64,000 nucleotides of DNA from CAYSRC01 sp964433495 (GCA_964433495.1 CAYSRC010000004.1:1-64000); one strand, 5' to 3'; shown: positions 25,129-34,125, counted from the stretch's first letter. A program made the numbers and translations. Notes: a model not told the origin generated them from the sequence alone.

Positions 25129-25878
25129 TTATACCGCTTTCACACCCCGGAAGCGGGACAAAAAGTCGACGAGGGCGGGGTTGCTCGGCGAGTCGAAGAT
25201 CCGCCCCGGCCCACCGCGCTCGCAGATCACCCCGTCCGCCATAAACACGACCTCGCTCGCGACGTCCTTCGCGAACGCCATCTCGTGGGTGACGACGAGC
25301 ATCGTCAGCCCCTCGGACGCGAGCGCCCGCATCACCTCGAGCACCTCGCCCACCATCTGTGGGTCGAGTGCGCTCGTCGGCTCGTCGAACAGCAGGACCT
25401 CGGGCTCCATCGCGAGCGCCCGCGCAATTGCGACGCGCTGCTTCTGCCCGCCCGAGAGCTGGCGCGGCTTTGCGTTGATAAAGGGCGTCATGCCGACCTT
25501 TTCGAGAAAGTGCATCGCCGTGCGCTCGGCCTCCTGCTTCGTCCTGCCGAGCACCTTGCGCTGGCCGACGACACAGTTGCCGAGAACCGTCATGTTGTTG
25601 AACAGATTGAAGCTCTGAAACACCATGCCCACCTTTGCGCGGTAGGCGCAGGGATCGCTGCCCCGCCCGCTTATGTTCTCGCCGTGGAACAGGATCTCGC
25701 CGCCGCTCGGCTTTTCGAGCAGGTTTATGCAGCGCAGCAGCGTCGACTTGCCCGAGCCCGACGCGCCGATGATGCAGGTGACGTCGCCCCTGTTGACCGA
25801 AAAATCGACGTCGCTTAACACCTCGTGAGAGCCGAAGCTTTTGCTGAGATGGTTGACCTCAATGATGTTTTCGGGCAT
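25129..25878 (-). CDS. Amino-acid ABC transporter ATP-binding protein
   Basis: 249 aa, the GlnQ/HisP type of polar amino-acid importers. Walker A GASGSGKST near residue 39, signature LSGGQKQRVAIARAL near 140, Walker B VLLFDEPTSALDP near 162 and H-loop VVTHEM near 196. It starts directly after the permease stop (TAG then ATG). The lysine riboswitch in front of the operon's first gene points to lysine as the cargo. Confidence 0.94.
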   Translation of the reverse strand: MPENIIEVNHLSKSFGSHEVLSDVDFSVNRGDVTCIIGASGSGKSTLLRCINLLEKPSGGEILFHGENISGRGSDPCAYRAKVGMVFQSFNLFNNMTVLGNCVVGQRKVLGRTKQEAERTAMHFLEKVGMTPFINAKPRQLSGGQKQRVAIARALAMEPEVLLFDEPTSALDPQMVGEVLEVMRALASEGLTMLVVTHEMAFAKDVASEVVFMADGVICERGGPGRIFDSPSNPALVDFLSRFRGVKAV

Positions 25879-26709
25879 CTATCGTCCCTCCCTGATGTCG
25901 AGATTTTGGTCGGCGTTTCTGCGGTCGACGAGATTTTGCGGCAGCCTGCTCATGCCGGTGGTGTGCGCGAGGGTGTCGCTCGTCGCGAGGTCGTAGTTGT
26001 CGGGCCCGTCCATCCTGCGCTCGAGCAGCCGCAGCAGCCGCGAGCAGGTGAAGGTCAGCACAAAGTAGATGACCATCGTTATTGTCGCCGACTCAAAATA
26101 GGTGTAGTACGCGCCCGCGACGCCCTTGTTGACAAAGAACAGCTCGACGACGCTTATGACCGACAGCACGCAGGTGTCCTTGATGTTGATGATGAGGTTG
26201 TTGCAGATCTGCGGCATGATGTTGCGCAGCGCCTGCGGCAGGATGACCGCGGTCATCGTCTGCACGTGGGTCATGCCGATCGACTTTGCGCCCTCGGTCT
26301 GCCCGGGGTCGACCGACAGGATGCCGCCGCGCACCGTCTCGGCCATGTACGCGCCCGTGTTGATCGAGACGATGACGAGCGCCGCGACGAGCGTCGGCAT
26401 GTGGATGCCCCAAACCATCGCCGCGCCGTAGTAGATAAACATCGCCTGCGCCATCATCGGCGTGCCGCGAAACACCTCGACATAGATGTTCATCACCAGC
26501 TGCACGGCGCTTGTGACGAGCCAGCGCACGGGGTGTTCCTTCCTGTCCTTGGGGATCGTCTGGATGATACCGACGACAAAGCCGATAAGGCAGCCCACCA
26601 GGGTGCCTATCAGGGCAATCAGCATGGTCTGCGCCGCACCGTTTAAAAACGAGGTCCCGTATTTTTCGAGCAAAAACAATACGCGCCCGCCGAAATCCTT
26701 TGGGAGCAT
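25879..26709 (-). CDS. Amino-acid ABC transporter permease
   Basis: 276 aa, a HisM/GlnP-type inner-membrane subunit. After the first helices, EVFRGTPMMAQAMFIYYG near residue 94 and ETVRGGILSVDPGQTEGAKS near 142 form the EAA-type loop that docks with the ATPase. The ATG at 26709 has AGGAGG. It lies between the substrate-binding protein and the ATPase gene; one permease implies a homodimer or a partner elsewhere. The C-terminal 35 residues are an unusual hydrophilic tail (DLATSDTLAHTTGMSRLPQN). Confidence 0.93.
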   Translation of the reverse strand: MLPKDFGGRVLFLLEKYGTSFLNGAAQTMLIALIGTLVGCLIGFVVGIIQTIPKDRKEHPVRWLVTSAVQLVMNIYVEVFRGTPMMAQAMFIYYGAAMVWGIHMPTLVAALVIVSINTGAYMAETVRGGILSVDPGQTEGAKSIGMTHVQTMTAVILPQALRNIMPQICNNLIINIKDTCVLSVISVVELFFVNKGVAGAYYTYFESATITMVIYFVLTFTCSRLLRLLERRMDGPDNYDLATSDTLAHTTGMSRLPQNLVDRRNADQNLDIREGR

Positions 26710-26889
26710 GGGCAAAAGCCTCCTGTTCAATAAGGGGCTGACGCCCCGTTGTCTGTCATCTGTCGGGAAAACCGACCCCAAAAAACTGCGCCGCGGTCGG
26801 TTCCCAAACCGTGAGGCCGCCCCGCGCGGGGTGGGTGCGCGCGGGGCGGGCCTTGATCCAAAATAAGCTTATAGCCTTCAGCCGCCCGC

Positions 26890-27822
26890 TTACTCGCTGA
26901 GGGGCTGCACCGCAATTGCGGAATCCATCAGGCTGTTGTAGTCGTCCTCGCTCATCGTCTCGAGCACGCCGTTTATCGCCTCGCACAGCGCCGTGTTGCC
27001 CTTGCGCAGCGAGATACCGATGTTGATCTCCTCCTGCGAGACCTCAAAGTCGCCGCCCGTGAGCTCGAGCATCACAAGGTCGGGATACGCGACGCACGCC
27101 GCCATCGCGGTGGGCATGTCGGTGACAATGAGCTCGCACGCGCCCGAGTTGAGCGCGACGAGCATCTGAGGCGCGGTCTCCTGCGCGGGCAGGATGTTTG
27201 CGCCCTCTATTTGGGGCAGGCAGACGTCGTACCAAACGGTGTTCAGCTGGCTCGTGCAGGTCGCGCCGGCAAGGTCGGCGACCGACGTCGCCGAGGCGTA
27301 CTCGCTGCCCGAGACGGTGACCGCGACGATCGACGCGTAGTAGTAGGGCTCGGTGAAATCGACCGACTGAAGTCTCTCGGAGGTGATCGACTGACCCGCG
27401 ATGACGCAGTCGACAACGCCCGACTGCACGGCGGGCACGAGCGAATCCCAGTCCATCTTGACGACCTCGAGCTCGACGCCGAGCTGCTCGGCGATGCGCT
27501 TTGCCATGATGACGTCGTAGCCGTAGGCATAGTCGCTGCTGTCCTTGATGGGCACCGCGCCGTTGGCGTCGTCGGGCTGCGTCCAGTTGTAGGGCGCGTA
27601 CGCGCACTCCATGGCGACGGTCAGCACCCCGTCCTCAATGCCGCTGAGGACGATGTCCTCGCCGTCCGCGCCGTCCGCGCCGTCCGTGCCGTTCTGCACG
27701 CCGTCCGCCACGCCGTCCGCATTGCCGCCGTCGGCGGGCGCACTGCCGCCCGAGCAGCCCGCGAGCAGCACCGCCAGCAGCAGCGCCAGCGAAATAACCG
27801 ACAAAAACCTGTTTCTCATCAT
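26890..27822 (-). CDS. ABC transporter substrate-binding lipoprotein, probably lysine
   Basis: 310 aa, extracellular binding protein of family 3. Signal SLALLLAVLLAGC gives a lipidated Cys at residue 23, followed by an Asp/Gly-rich linker (about 25-56). LTVAMECAYAPYNW near 67 and YGYDVIMAKRIAEQLGVELE near 99 are family 3 signatures; SITSERLQSVDFTEPYYYAS near 144 is the ligand-cleft strand. It is the first gene after the lysine riboswitch. Lysine specificity is inferred from that riboswitch, not from the protein. A 180-nt gap with GC hairpins separates it from the permease. Confidence 0.93.
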   Translation of the reverse strand: MMRNRFLSVISLALLLAVLLAGCSGGSAPADGGNADGVADGVQNGTDGADGADGEDIVLSGIEDGVLTVAMECAYAPYNWTQPDDANGAVPIKDSSDYAYGYDVIMAKRIAEQLGVELEVVKMDWDSLVPAVQSGVVDCVIAGQSITSERLQSVDFTEPYYYASIVAVTVSGSEYASATSVADLAGATCTSQLNTVWYDVCLPQIEGANILPAQETAPQMLVALNSGACELIVTDMPTAMAACVAYPDLVMLELTGGDFEVSQEEINIGISLRKGNTALCEAINGVLETMSEDDYNSLMDSAIAVQPLSE

Positions 27823-27854
27823 TCAATTCCTCTCTCTTTCAAAAAAATCAGAAA

Positions 27855-27888
27855 ATAATTAAAACCCCCGATGCGCGCATCAGGGGGT
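27855..27888 (-). terminator. Riboswitch expression-platform terminator
   Basis: Minus strand: AACCCCCTGATGCG pairs with CGCATCGGGGGTT, followed by TTTAATTATTTT. It lies between the lysine aptamer and the start codon of the binding protein, as expected for transcription termination when lysine is bound. Confidence 0.85.
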
Positions 27889-27927
27889 TGTAAACCGTTG
27901 TCGGGGCGTTGTCCGCCCGCTCAAAAC

Positions 27928-28103
27928 CTGTGATAGCGCTCCACCGTCGTGCGGTGACAGTCACGGACATGTTATGTCCGTACCCAGCGCACGACCGCGC
28001 GGCAAGCGCCATGTCATCGCTTCGGCGGATACGCCTTTTTCCCGCAGCGGCTTGCCGTCCATACATGCCGCGGGATACTCTTCGTCATCCGCGCCTCTAC
28101 CAA
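27928..28103 (-). promoter_or_regulatory. Lysine riboswitch (L-box)
   Basis: On the minus strand the conserved L-box pieces occur in order: TAGAGGCGCG at the 5' end, then AAGAGTA, then AAAAAGGCGTATCCGCCGAAGC, GCTGGG, ACTGTCACC and GGTGGAGCGCTATC, whose GCGCTATC closes P1 with GGTAGAGGCGC-type bases. The GCATG..CATGTCC-like internal helices fit the five-helix junction. Followed by an intrinsic terminator and preceded by a sigma-A promoter. It controls the amino-acid ABC operon 26890-25129, so high lysine should switch the importer off. Confidence 0.93.
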
Positions 28104-28126
28104 AATGATATTCTGTTGTTAGAAAA

Positions 28127-28155
28127 ATGCTAAACCAAAGCGTCCGATTTGTCAA
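28127..28155 (-). promoter_or_regulatory. Sigma-A promoter of the lysine importer
   Basis: Minus strand: TTGACA (28155-28150), 17-nt spacer, TAGCAT (28132-28127), about 25 nt before the aptamer. Confidence 0.75.
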
Positions 28156-28170
28156 CCGCTTTTTTCAATT

Positions 28171-28186
28171 TGTGCAGTTTTGCACA
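28171..28186. promoter_or_regulatory. Small inverted repeat upstream of the lysine promoter
   Basis: TGTGCA, GTTT, TGCACA. It may be an operator or, read on the plus strand where GTTTTTC follows, a weak hairpin. Between here and 28378 the sequence holds no gene. Confidence 0.3.
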
Positions 28187-28378
28187 GTTTTTCGCGCCCG
28201 TCCCGCCCCATATTAGGCGAAACAGACCGCAAAACAGCCCATCTCCGGCCTGTGTCGGCGTCCCGCCCCATCCCGCGGCGCGGGGGATTCCCCGCGCACG
28301 GGGACAGGATCCGCATCCGACAACGGCAAAGTATTATATACAATAAGTTTAGATTTATAAACAATATACCATTTGGCG

Positions 28379-28489
28379 TCAGCCCATGAAAAAGCCGATG
28401 ACGGGCAGCACCGTGCCCAAGAGCAGCGCGAGCACGAGCACGAGGCAGATGACGCCCGCGACGATTTTGGCGACCTTTTTGTTTCCCAT
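28379..28489 (-). CDS. 36-residue membrane peptide
   Basis: ATG at 28489 with GGGAG 9 nt upstream. Sequence: basic MGNKKVAK, then one long hydrophobic helix IVAGVICLVLVLALLLGTVL and a short PVIGFFMG end. Very short single-pass proteins of this shape are common in Clostridia, function unknown. It follows the membrane-protein gene ending at 28645 by about 150 nt. Confidence 0.55.
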   Translation of the reverse strand: MGNKKVAKIVAGVICLVLVLALLLGTVLPVIGFFMG

Positions 28490-28644
28490 CTGTTTTCTCT
28501 CCCGGATGTACCGCGGCGGGACGTCTCCGCCTCTCGGGGCGGCGGGCTCCGTCGGACGTCCCTCGTCAGGGAATAATCCGCCGCAGCGCTCCCGCGGGGG
28601 CCGTTTCCCGCGCCGCTTGTTGAATGACGGGGCTTTTGCCCCCC

Positions 28645-29442
28645 TTACCGAAGCTTTGTCTTTTTGGGGCCGCAGCAGCCCGCCGAGGCAGCGAGCCCGA
28701 ACGCACACAGTGCCGCGTCGCCTGCCATGGCGAGCGCGCCGCCGAGGCCGTTTCGCACGAGGACAAGCGGCGCCGCGGGCAGGGCGCACAGGGCGCAGCA
28801 CCCCGCAAAGAGCGCAAACACGACAGCCCCGCCGAGCGAGCGAGCGAGACTGTCGACCGCGAGCGCAAAGACGATTTTCACCGCGCACAGCGCCGACACA
28901 AGGCAGAGCATGAGCTGCATCACCCGCGTGGTGTCGGCTCCGTTGATGACGGAGGACAAAAAGCCGTAGGCCGCGCGCACCGCGGCAAAGGCGGGCACCG
29001 TCAGCAGCGCCGCTGCGTACCGGGTGAGCTGTCCGCCGCGCACAAGGGCGACGCCGCACACAAGCAGGGCCGCGCCCGCGGCGAGACCGAGCGGGATGCC
29101 CGCGCGCCCGACCCACAGCGCGGTCTCGCTGAGCGCGGGCTCGCCCTCAAACAGCGCCGCCGCCGAAGACGCCGCGTACAGCGCGCCCGATATACACGCC
29201 GAAACCCCGCACGCCTTTGCAGGGGGGCGCGCTTCAAGCGACCGCCCGCGCACCACAAGGGCGGCGAGCACCGCCGAGAGAAGGCAGAGCGCGACGACCG
29301 CACACCACGAGACGGCGGGCAGCGGCCCCGTGTCGTACCCCGTCCTGCGGTCGACCCACAGCGCAAACCGCACGAGCGACACCGCAAAGGCGGGCAGCGC
29401 CGCGGCGGTGCAGGGCCGAAAAACCTTTAAAAATCTCTTCAT
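28645..29442 (-). CDS. Multi-pass membrane protein of unknown function
   Basis: 265 aa with about eight hydrophobic segments and a Cys-rich C-terminus (AGCCALCALP, ASAGCCGPKKTKLR). No family was recognised. It starts 9 nt after the citrate synthase stop, so it is probably cotranscribed with it; the ribosome site is weak. The Ala content is very high and the loops are short, as expected for an integral membrane protein. Confidence 0.75.
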   Translation of the reverse strand: MKRFLKVFRPCTAAALPAFAVSLVRFALWVDRRTGYDTGPLPAVSWCAVVALCLLSAVLAALVVRGRSLEARPPAKACGVSACISGALYAASSAAALFEGEPALSETALWVGRAGIPLGLAAGAALLVCGVALVRGGQLTRYAAALLTVPAFAAVRAAYGFLSSVINGADTTRVMQLMLCLVSALCAVKIVFALAVDSLARSLGGAVVFALFAGCCALCALPAAPLVLVRNGLGGALAMAGDAALCAFGLAASAGCCGPKKTKLR

Positions 29443-29450
29443 ACGCCCCG

Positions 29451-30818
29451 CTACCCTCTGTCGGCAAGCGGCGTGTACACGCGCGGCGCGCCGAGATATT
29501 TGTACGCGGGCCGGATGATCCTGTTGCCGAACAGTCTCTCCTCAACGAGGTGGGCGCACCAGCCGGCCATGCGGGCTACCGCGAACATCGGGGTGTACAG
29601 GTCGGTCGGGATGCGCATCGAGCGGAACACGAGCCCCGAAAAGAGGTCGACGTTGGCGCACACCTGCTTTATCCCGCTCTTCTTCGCGGCCACAACCGCG
29701 GGGGCGAGGCGCTCGACGGCGCACAACAGCTTAAAATCGTCGCCGAAGCCCTTGCTCTTTGCGACGCTTTCGGCGGCGTCGCGCAGGATCCGCGCGCGGG
29801 GGTCGCTTTTGGTGTACACCGCATGCCCGATGCCGTAAATAAGGCCCTTGCCGTCGCCGTTTTTGCCGTCGACTATCCCGCCGAGGAAGCTCGCAATCTC
29901 ATCGTCGTCGTCGTAGTCGCGCACCCCCTGCTTGATGCAGTCGAGCATCTCCATGACCTTGATGTTCGCACCGCCGTGCCGCGGGCCCTTGAGCGAGCCG
30001 AGCGCCGCCGAGACGGCCGAATAGGTGTCGGTGCCCGACGAGGTCAGCACCCTCGTCGCAAAGGCCGAGTTGTTGCCGCCGCCGTGGTCGGCGTGCAGCA
30101 CAAGGCAGAGGTCGAGCAGACGCGCCTCGTCCTCGGTGAAGCTCTTGTCCGAGCGGTTGGTTCGCAGGATGTTCTGCGCGAGCGACAGCTCGGGCTTTGA
30201 CTGGTGGAAGTACATGCTCTTTTTGTCAAACGCGCGGCGCTTCACCTGATAGGCGTCGACCATGATCGTGGGCGCGCACGAGATGAGCGCGATCGCCTGG
30301 TGCAGGGTGTTCTCGAGGCTGTAGTCCTCGGCGAACTCGTCGTAGGAGTAGAGCGCGAGCACCGAGCGCGCCATCTTGTTCATGACGTTGGGGGAGGGCG
30401 CCTTTAAAATCATGTCCTCCGCAAAGCCGTCGGGGAGGTCGCGGAGCTCCGCCATGACCCCCTTGAGGATGCCGAGCTGACGCGCCGTGGGCAGCGCGCC
30501 GAACAGCAGCAGCCAGACCACCTCCTCAAAGATGTATCTATCCTCCCGAATGCCCGCCGAGACGATGTCGGCGACGTCGATGCCGCGGTAGATGAGCTTG
30601 CCGTCGCACGGCACCCGCTCGTCCCCCTGCATCTCGTAGCCGACGACGTCGCATATGTTGGTGAGCCCCGCCAAAACGCCGGTGCCGTTCGCGTTGCGAA
30701 GGCCCCGCTTGACCCCGTAGCGCTGCCACGCCTCGGGGTCTATCGAGTTATATCGGCGGTACTCATCGCATAAATATGAAAGTGACTCGCGGTGCTGTTG
30801 TGAAATTGACTGTAGCAT
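29451..30818 (-). CDS. Citrate (or 2-methylcitrate) synthase
   Basis: 455 aa. Condenses acetyl-CoA with oxaloacetate, feeding 2-oxoglutarate and glutamate synthesis in anaerobes. Active-site residues are visible: LHADHGGGNNSAFATRV near residue 235 (His), YGIGHAVYTKSDPRA near 325 (His) and VCANVDLFSG near 375 (Asp). LKGPRHGGAN near 270 is the oxaloacetate-binding segment. The ATG at 30818 has AGAGGGTG. The protein is about 20 residues longer at its N-terminus than many bacterial homologues, a form common in Clostridia. Citrate versus methylcitrate preference cannot be set by eye. Confidence 0.93.
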   Translation of the reverse strand: MLQSISQQHRESLSYLCDEYRRYNSIDPEAWQRYGVKRGLRNANGTGVLAGLTNICDVVGYEMQGDERVPCDGKLIYRGIDVADIVSAGIREDRYIFEEVVWLLLFGALPTARQLGILKGVMAELRDLPDGFAEDMILKAPSPNVMNKMARSVLALYSYDEFAEDYSLENTLHQAIALISCAPTIMVDAYQVKRRAFDKKSMYFHQSKPELSLAQNILRTNRSDKSFTEDEARLLDLCLVLHADHGGGNNSAFATRVLTSSGTDTYSAVSAALGSLKGPRHGGANIKVMEMLDCIKQGVRDYDDDDEIASFLGGIVDGKNGDGKGLIYGIGHAVYTKSDPRARILRDAAESVAKSKGFGDDFKLLCAVERLAPAVVAAKKSGIKQVCANVDLFSGLVFRSMRIPTDLYTPMFAVARMAGWCAHLVEERLFGNRIIRPAYKYLGAPRVYTPLADRG

Positions 30819-31065
30819 TTTACACCCTCTGTTCTCTATCGTGCGCCCGCAGGATGCGGCGCTGTGTCTGAAAGGCCCCATTCAAGCGGGCCCTTTGTCG
30901 GTTGTCGTTCGTCCTCCCCAAAAAGCCCGCGGCGTCCCGAAGGGGGACATGCCGCAGCACGTCGCTGTGTGAAGGGGCGCATTTGTCGGGGAGATAAAGC
31001 GGGCCGCCCCGAACGCCGCCGTACCGCCCCAAACGGGAAGGTCGTCCGGCCCGGCGTGCGGCGCT

Positions 31066-31092
31066 TCAATTTAGTTATTTTAACACATAAAT
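31066..31092 (+). promoter_or_regulatory. Possible sigma-E-type promoter of spoIID
   Basis: TCAATTT (31066-31072), 13-nt spacer, CATAAAT (31086-31092), resembling the mother-cell sigma-E consensus. The gene is sigma-E dependent in Bacillus. The match is partial. Confidence 0.35.
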
Positions 31093-31121
31093 GCCGATTT
31101 GAAAAGAAAGGACGTGTCGAA

Positions 31122-32135
31122 ATGAGTATCCGCGCCAAAGATGTCCTGCTGCTGGGCGTTGCAATCGCCGCCGCCCCCGCCGTATCGCTGCTGTTTCACC
31201 CGCCCGCGACGCCGTCAGCGCAGGACGAGCCCCCGGCCCTGTCCGCCTCGCTCGGCGAGCGGCAGGACAGCCCCCTCTCGGCCGAGCCCACCTACACCAT
31301 CTACGACCGGGCGACGGGCAGGGCCTTTGAATGCGGCGAGAGCGACTACCTCGTCGCCGCGCTGCTCAGCGAGCTGCCCGTCGGCACCGAGCCCGAGGCG
31401 ATGAAGGCGCAGGCGGTGGCGACGCGGACCTACGCGCGTTATGTCAAGGCGCGGCGGCAGCAGACGGGCGAGGGGGACGCCGATTTTTCGGTCGACACCT
31501 CGACCCACCTCGGCTTTATGACCGAGGAGCGGGCGGCCGCCTTCTACGGTACAGACTATTCGGGACAGCTCGCCGCTGTCACAGCCGCCGTCGACGGGAC
31601 AAGGGGCATCGTCCTTCTGTACGACGGGGACCTGATCGCAGCTTGCTATCACGCCATCTCGCCCGGCAGGACCGAAAACTCGGAAAACGTCTTTTCCGAG
31701 CCGCTGCCCTATCTTGTGGCGGTGGACAGCTCGCTCGACGAGAGCGCCGAGGGGTACTCGAGCGAGGTCGTCGTCTCGGCGGACGATCTGCGCTCGGTTT
31801 TGACGCGGCTCGACCCCGAACTCGAGATGTCGGGCAGCCCCGCCGGGTGGCTCGGCGCGTCGGCGGTGACGCCCTCGGGCACCGTCACGCAGCTTGTCGT
31901 GTGCGGCAGGGCCTTTTCGGGACAGCAGATCCGCGAGGCGTTTGCGTTGCGCTCGGCGGCGTTCACCGCGTCCTACACGGAGGGGGAATTTAAATTCTCG
32001 GTCAAGGGCTACGGCCACGGCGTGGGCATGAGCCAAAACGGCGCGAACGAGCTTGCAAAGCAGGGGCTCGGCTTTGTCGAGATCCTCGAGCGGTACTACA
32101 CCGGCGCGGTGTGCGTCAACGCGGATGAGAGCTGA
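31122..32135 (+). CDS. Stage II sporulation protein D (SpoIID)
   Basis: 337 aa, membrane-anchored lytic transglycosylase of the engulfment machinery (with SpoIIM and SpoIIP), cutting glycan strands so the mother cell can engulf the forespore. N-terminal helix VLLLGVAIAAAPAVSLLF; AALLSELPVGTEPEAMKAQA near residue 86-105 contains the catalytic Glu, then VATRTYARYV; KGYGHGVGMSQNGANELAKQ near the C-terminus is the family signature. The ATG at 31122 has AAAGGA. It is convergent with spoIVB and separated from it by repeats and a bidirectional terminator. Confidence 0.93.
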   Translation: MSIRAKDVLLLGVAIAAAPAVSLLFHPPATPSAQDEPPALSASLGERQDSPLSAEPTYTIYDRATGRAFECGESDYLVAALLSELPVGTEPEAMKAQAVATRTYARYVKARRQQTGEGDADFSVDTSTHLGFMTEERAAAFYGTDYSGQLAAVTAAVDGTRGIVLLYDGDLIAACYHAISPGRTENSENVFSEPLPYLVAVDSSLDESAEGYSSEVVVSADDLRSVLTRLDPELEMSGSPAGWLGASAVTPSGTVTQLVVCGRAFSGQQIREAFALRSAAFTASYTEGEFKFSVKGYGHGVGMSQNGANELAKQGLGFVEILERYYTGAVCVNADES

Positions 32136-32280
32136 AAGCGAGCGGAGATTGCAGACAGCGGGTCGATAGCGCGACAAGCGGCTCGATTGGCAGACCGTTG
32201 GTTCTCCCCCGCGGGGAAGCCCAAGGGCGCGAATCCCGAGGGACAAGTGTAATCTTTAAGGTTTGCTGTATCCCAAGCCC

Positions 32281-32475
32281 CCCTTGCCGCGCGGTCGGCC
32301 GGTCGGGTTGCCGGGCTTAATAGGAACGATAGCCCGGCACTCCGTGCGGTAGATGCACGTCGTAATCGGAACGATAGCCCGAAAGGCGCATAATATCGCG
32401 TCGAATATCAAACGTCCGTTCCGCTGCCATTTGACCGCTCCGCGCGACAGATGCGCGTCGTAAGCGGAACGGACA
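32281..32475 (+). repeat. Dispersed repeat module B, copy 4 with duplicated left half
   Basis: AATAGGAACGATAGCCCGG, then CGGTAGATGCACGTCGTAAT, CGGAACGATAGCCCGAAAGG, CGCATAATATCGCG, AAACGTCCGTTCCGCTGCC and CGCGCGACAGATGCGCGTCG. The left half is present twice in tandem. Further down, 32480-32745 holds AATTCACGGGAATATGT-type fragments but no gene. Confidence 0.75.
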
Positions 32476-32745
32476 TGCGGCAGAATTCACGGGAATATGT
32501 AACCCTGCCGAGTGTCGTACTTTTTTACACTCGGCTGAATTCACGTGCGCATGGGAGCCCTGCCGTTTGTTGCTGCATTTGCACCGGTCGGGGCGCCTCT
32601 GCGACAGTTTTTCCGAACGCCGTATCGATTTTACACACTGAGAGGACAGGCGCGGCGTATGGTTTCGGCGTCGGGCCGCTCAAAACAAAGCGTTCACATT
32701 TCCCAAAAAAACTCTGTACAAAGCAAAGCCCGGCCGCCGAAGCAG

Positions 32746-32792
32746 CAAAAAGAGGGGCGCGGACACCCGCCGTGTTCGCGCCCCTCTTTTTT
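32746..32792. terminator. Bidirectional terminator between spoIID and spoIVB
   Basis: AGAGGGGCGCG (32751-32761) pairs with CGCGCCCCTCT (32777-32787); T-tracts lie on both strands (TTTTTTG on plus, TTTTTGC on minus). Confidence 0.85.
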
Positions 32793-32820
32793 GTTTTTCC
32801 CTCAAGCCGCTCGGCGCGGG

Positions 32821-34047
32821 TTACCCCGCCTTTCGCTCGCTTGCGGCATAGGTCTCGTTGAACAGCATGTTCTCGATAAAGATGCCGTACCCCCGCGTGG
32901 GGTCGTTGACAAAGACATGGGTCACCGCCCCGATGATACACCCGTTCTGCACGATCGGGCTGCCCGACATGCCCTGCACAATGCCCCCCGTCGCCTCGAG
33001 CAGGCGGCTGTCGGTGACGTGGATGACGAGGTTTTTGGTGGGCTTGCCGTCGCTTATACGGCAGGACTCGATCTCGATCTCGTAGTACTGCGGCTTGCTG
33101 CCCTCAACGGTGCACAGCACGAGCGCCGAGCCCGTCTTCACGTCCTGCTTGTACGCGACGGGCAGGGCGGGCAGGTCAAAAAAGCTCTCGGTGCTCACGT
33201 CGGCGAATATGCCCGCCTCGCAGTTGTAGAGAAGCTCGGCGATGGGGGCGCTCGGCAGAAACATCCCCTTGAGCTCGCCGGGCGCGCCCACGTTGCCCTT
33301 TGTCACCCCCGTGACCGCGACGCGCGCGATCTCGCCGCTGCTCACGGGCAGCACGGTGCCGGTGTCGACGTCGGTTATGCCGTGGCCGAGGCCGCCCATA
33401 AGACCCGACTCGGGGTTGTAGTAGGTCACGGTGCCTATGCCCGCCGAGCTGTCCCGCACCCACATGCCGATTCTGTAGCTCGAGCCGTCCGAAGACAGCG
33501 CGGGCTCGATGTGCGCGGTGGCGCGCCTGCCGTCCCGCATGTACACCACGTGGACGGTGTCGCCGCCGCTGTCGTTGACGACGCTGAGCAGCTCGTCGTT
33601 GCCCGACACGGTGCGCCCGTTCGCGGTCAGAATGATGTCGCCCACCGCGAGGCCCGCGTCCTCGGCGGGGCAGCTGCGCCCGTTTCGTCCCTCGACCTCG
33701 CCCATGCCCACGACAATGACCCCCGACGTGAACATCTTGACGCCGAACGGCATGCCGCCCGGCACGAGCTCACGGCTGTCGGTCTCGGTGACCATGACGG
33801 TCTTTAGAGGGATTGTCCCAAAGAGGCACAGCTGCGCGCTGTACGAGCCCCCGCCCGTCGCGGCGACGGCGGCGTCCTCGCCGTTCTCGACCTTAAGCGT
33901 CAGCAGCCCCCCGGCATAGCTGAACTCGTCCCCTAAGTTGAGATAAATATAACTCGGCAGGTATGTTTCCTCGGCGACGCCGTATCCGACGAGCACCGTC
34001 GCAACGACGACCGCCGCCGCGGCAAGGGCAAAGACAATCTTCTTCAA
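32821..34047 (-). CDS. SpoIVB serine peptidase
   Basis: About 408 aa. Forespore-secreted protease that cuts SpoIVFA to trigger pro-sigma-K processing. N-terminal helix VFALAAAAVVVATVLVGYGV; PDZ-like segment AGLAVGDIILTANGRTVSGN near residue 130; GMWVRDSSAGIGTVTYYNP near 192 and GLGHGITDVDTG near 218 (catalytic His); GGIVQGMSGSPIVQNG near 355 (catalytic Ser) followed by VTHVFVNDPTRGYGIFIE with the Asp. TTG at 34047 has GGGGGTG 9 nt upstream; TTG at 34068 is a less likely alternative. Convergent with spoIID. Confidence 0.92.
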   Translation of the reverse strand: MKKIVFALAAAAVVVATVLVGYGVAEETYLPSYIYLNLGDEFSYAGGLLTLKVENGEDAAVAATGGGSYSAQLCLFGTIPLKTVMVTETDSRELVPGGMPFGVKMFTSGVIVVGMGEVEGRNGRSCPAEDAGLAVGDIILTANGRTVSGNDELLSVVNDSGGDTVHVVYMRDGRRATAHIEPALSSDGSSYRIGMWVRDSSAGIGTVTYYNPESGLMGGLGHGITDVDTGTVLPVSSGEIARVAVTGVTKGNVGAPGELKGMFLPSAPIAELLYNCEAGIFADVSTESFFDLPALPVAYKQDVKTGSALVLCTVEGSKPQYYEIEIESCRISDGKPTKNLVIHVTDSRLLEATGGIVQGMSGSPIVQNGCIIGAVTHVFVNDPTRGYGIFIENMLFNETYAASERKAG

Positions 34048-34097
34048 AACGCGGGACACCCCCAACAAAGTTTAAGCTGTCGTTAGTGTCGTCCGTT

Positions 34098-34125
34098 TCG
34101 GGCGGATTTATTACAACCGCCCGAA
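34098..34125 (-). other. Hairpin in the spoIVB leader
   Basis: TTTCGGGCGG pairs with CCGCCCGAAA across an 11-nt AT-rich loop, about 50-80 nt before the spoIVB start. A second CCCCGCCC/GGGCGGGG hairpin sits near 34214-34240. Possible residual terminator or leader structure; 34126-34362 holds no gene. Confidence 0.35.
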
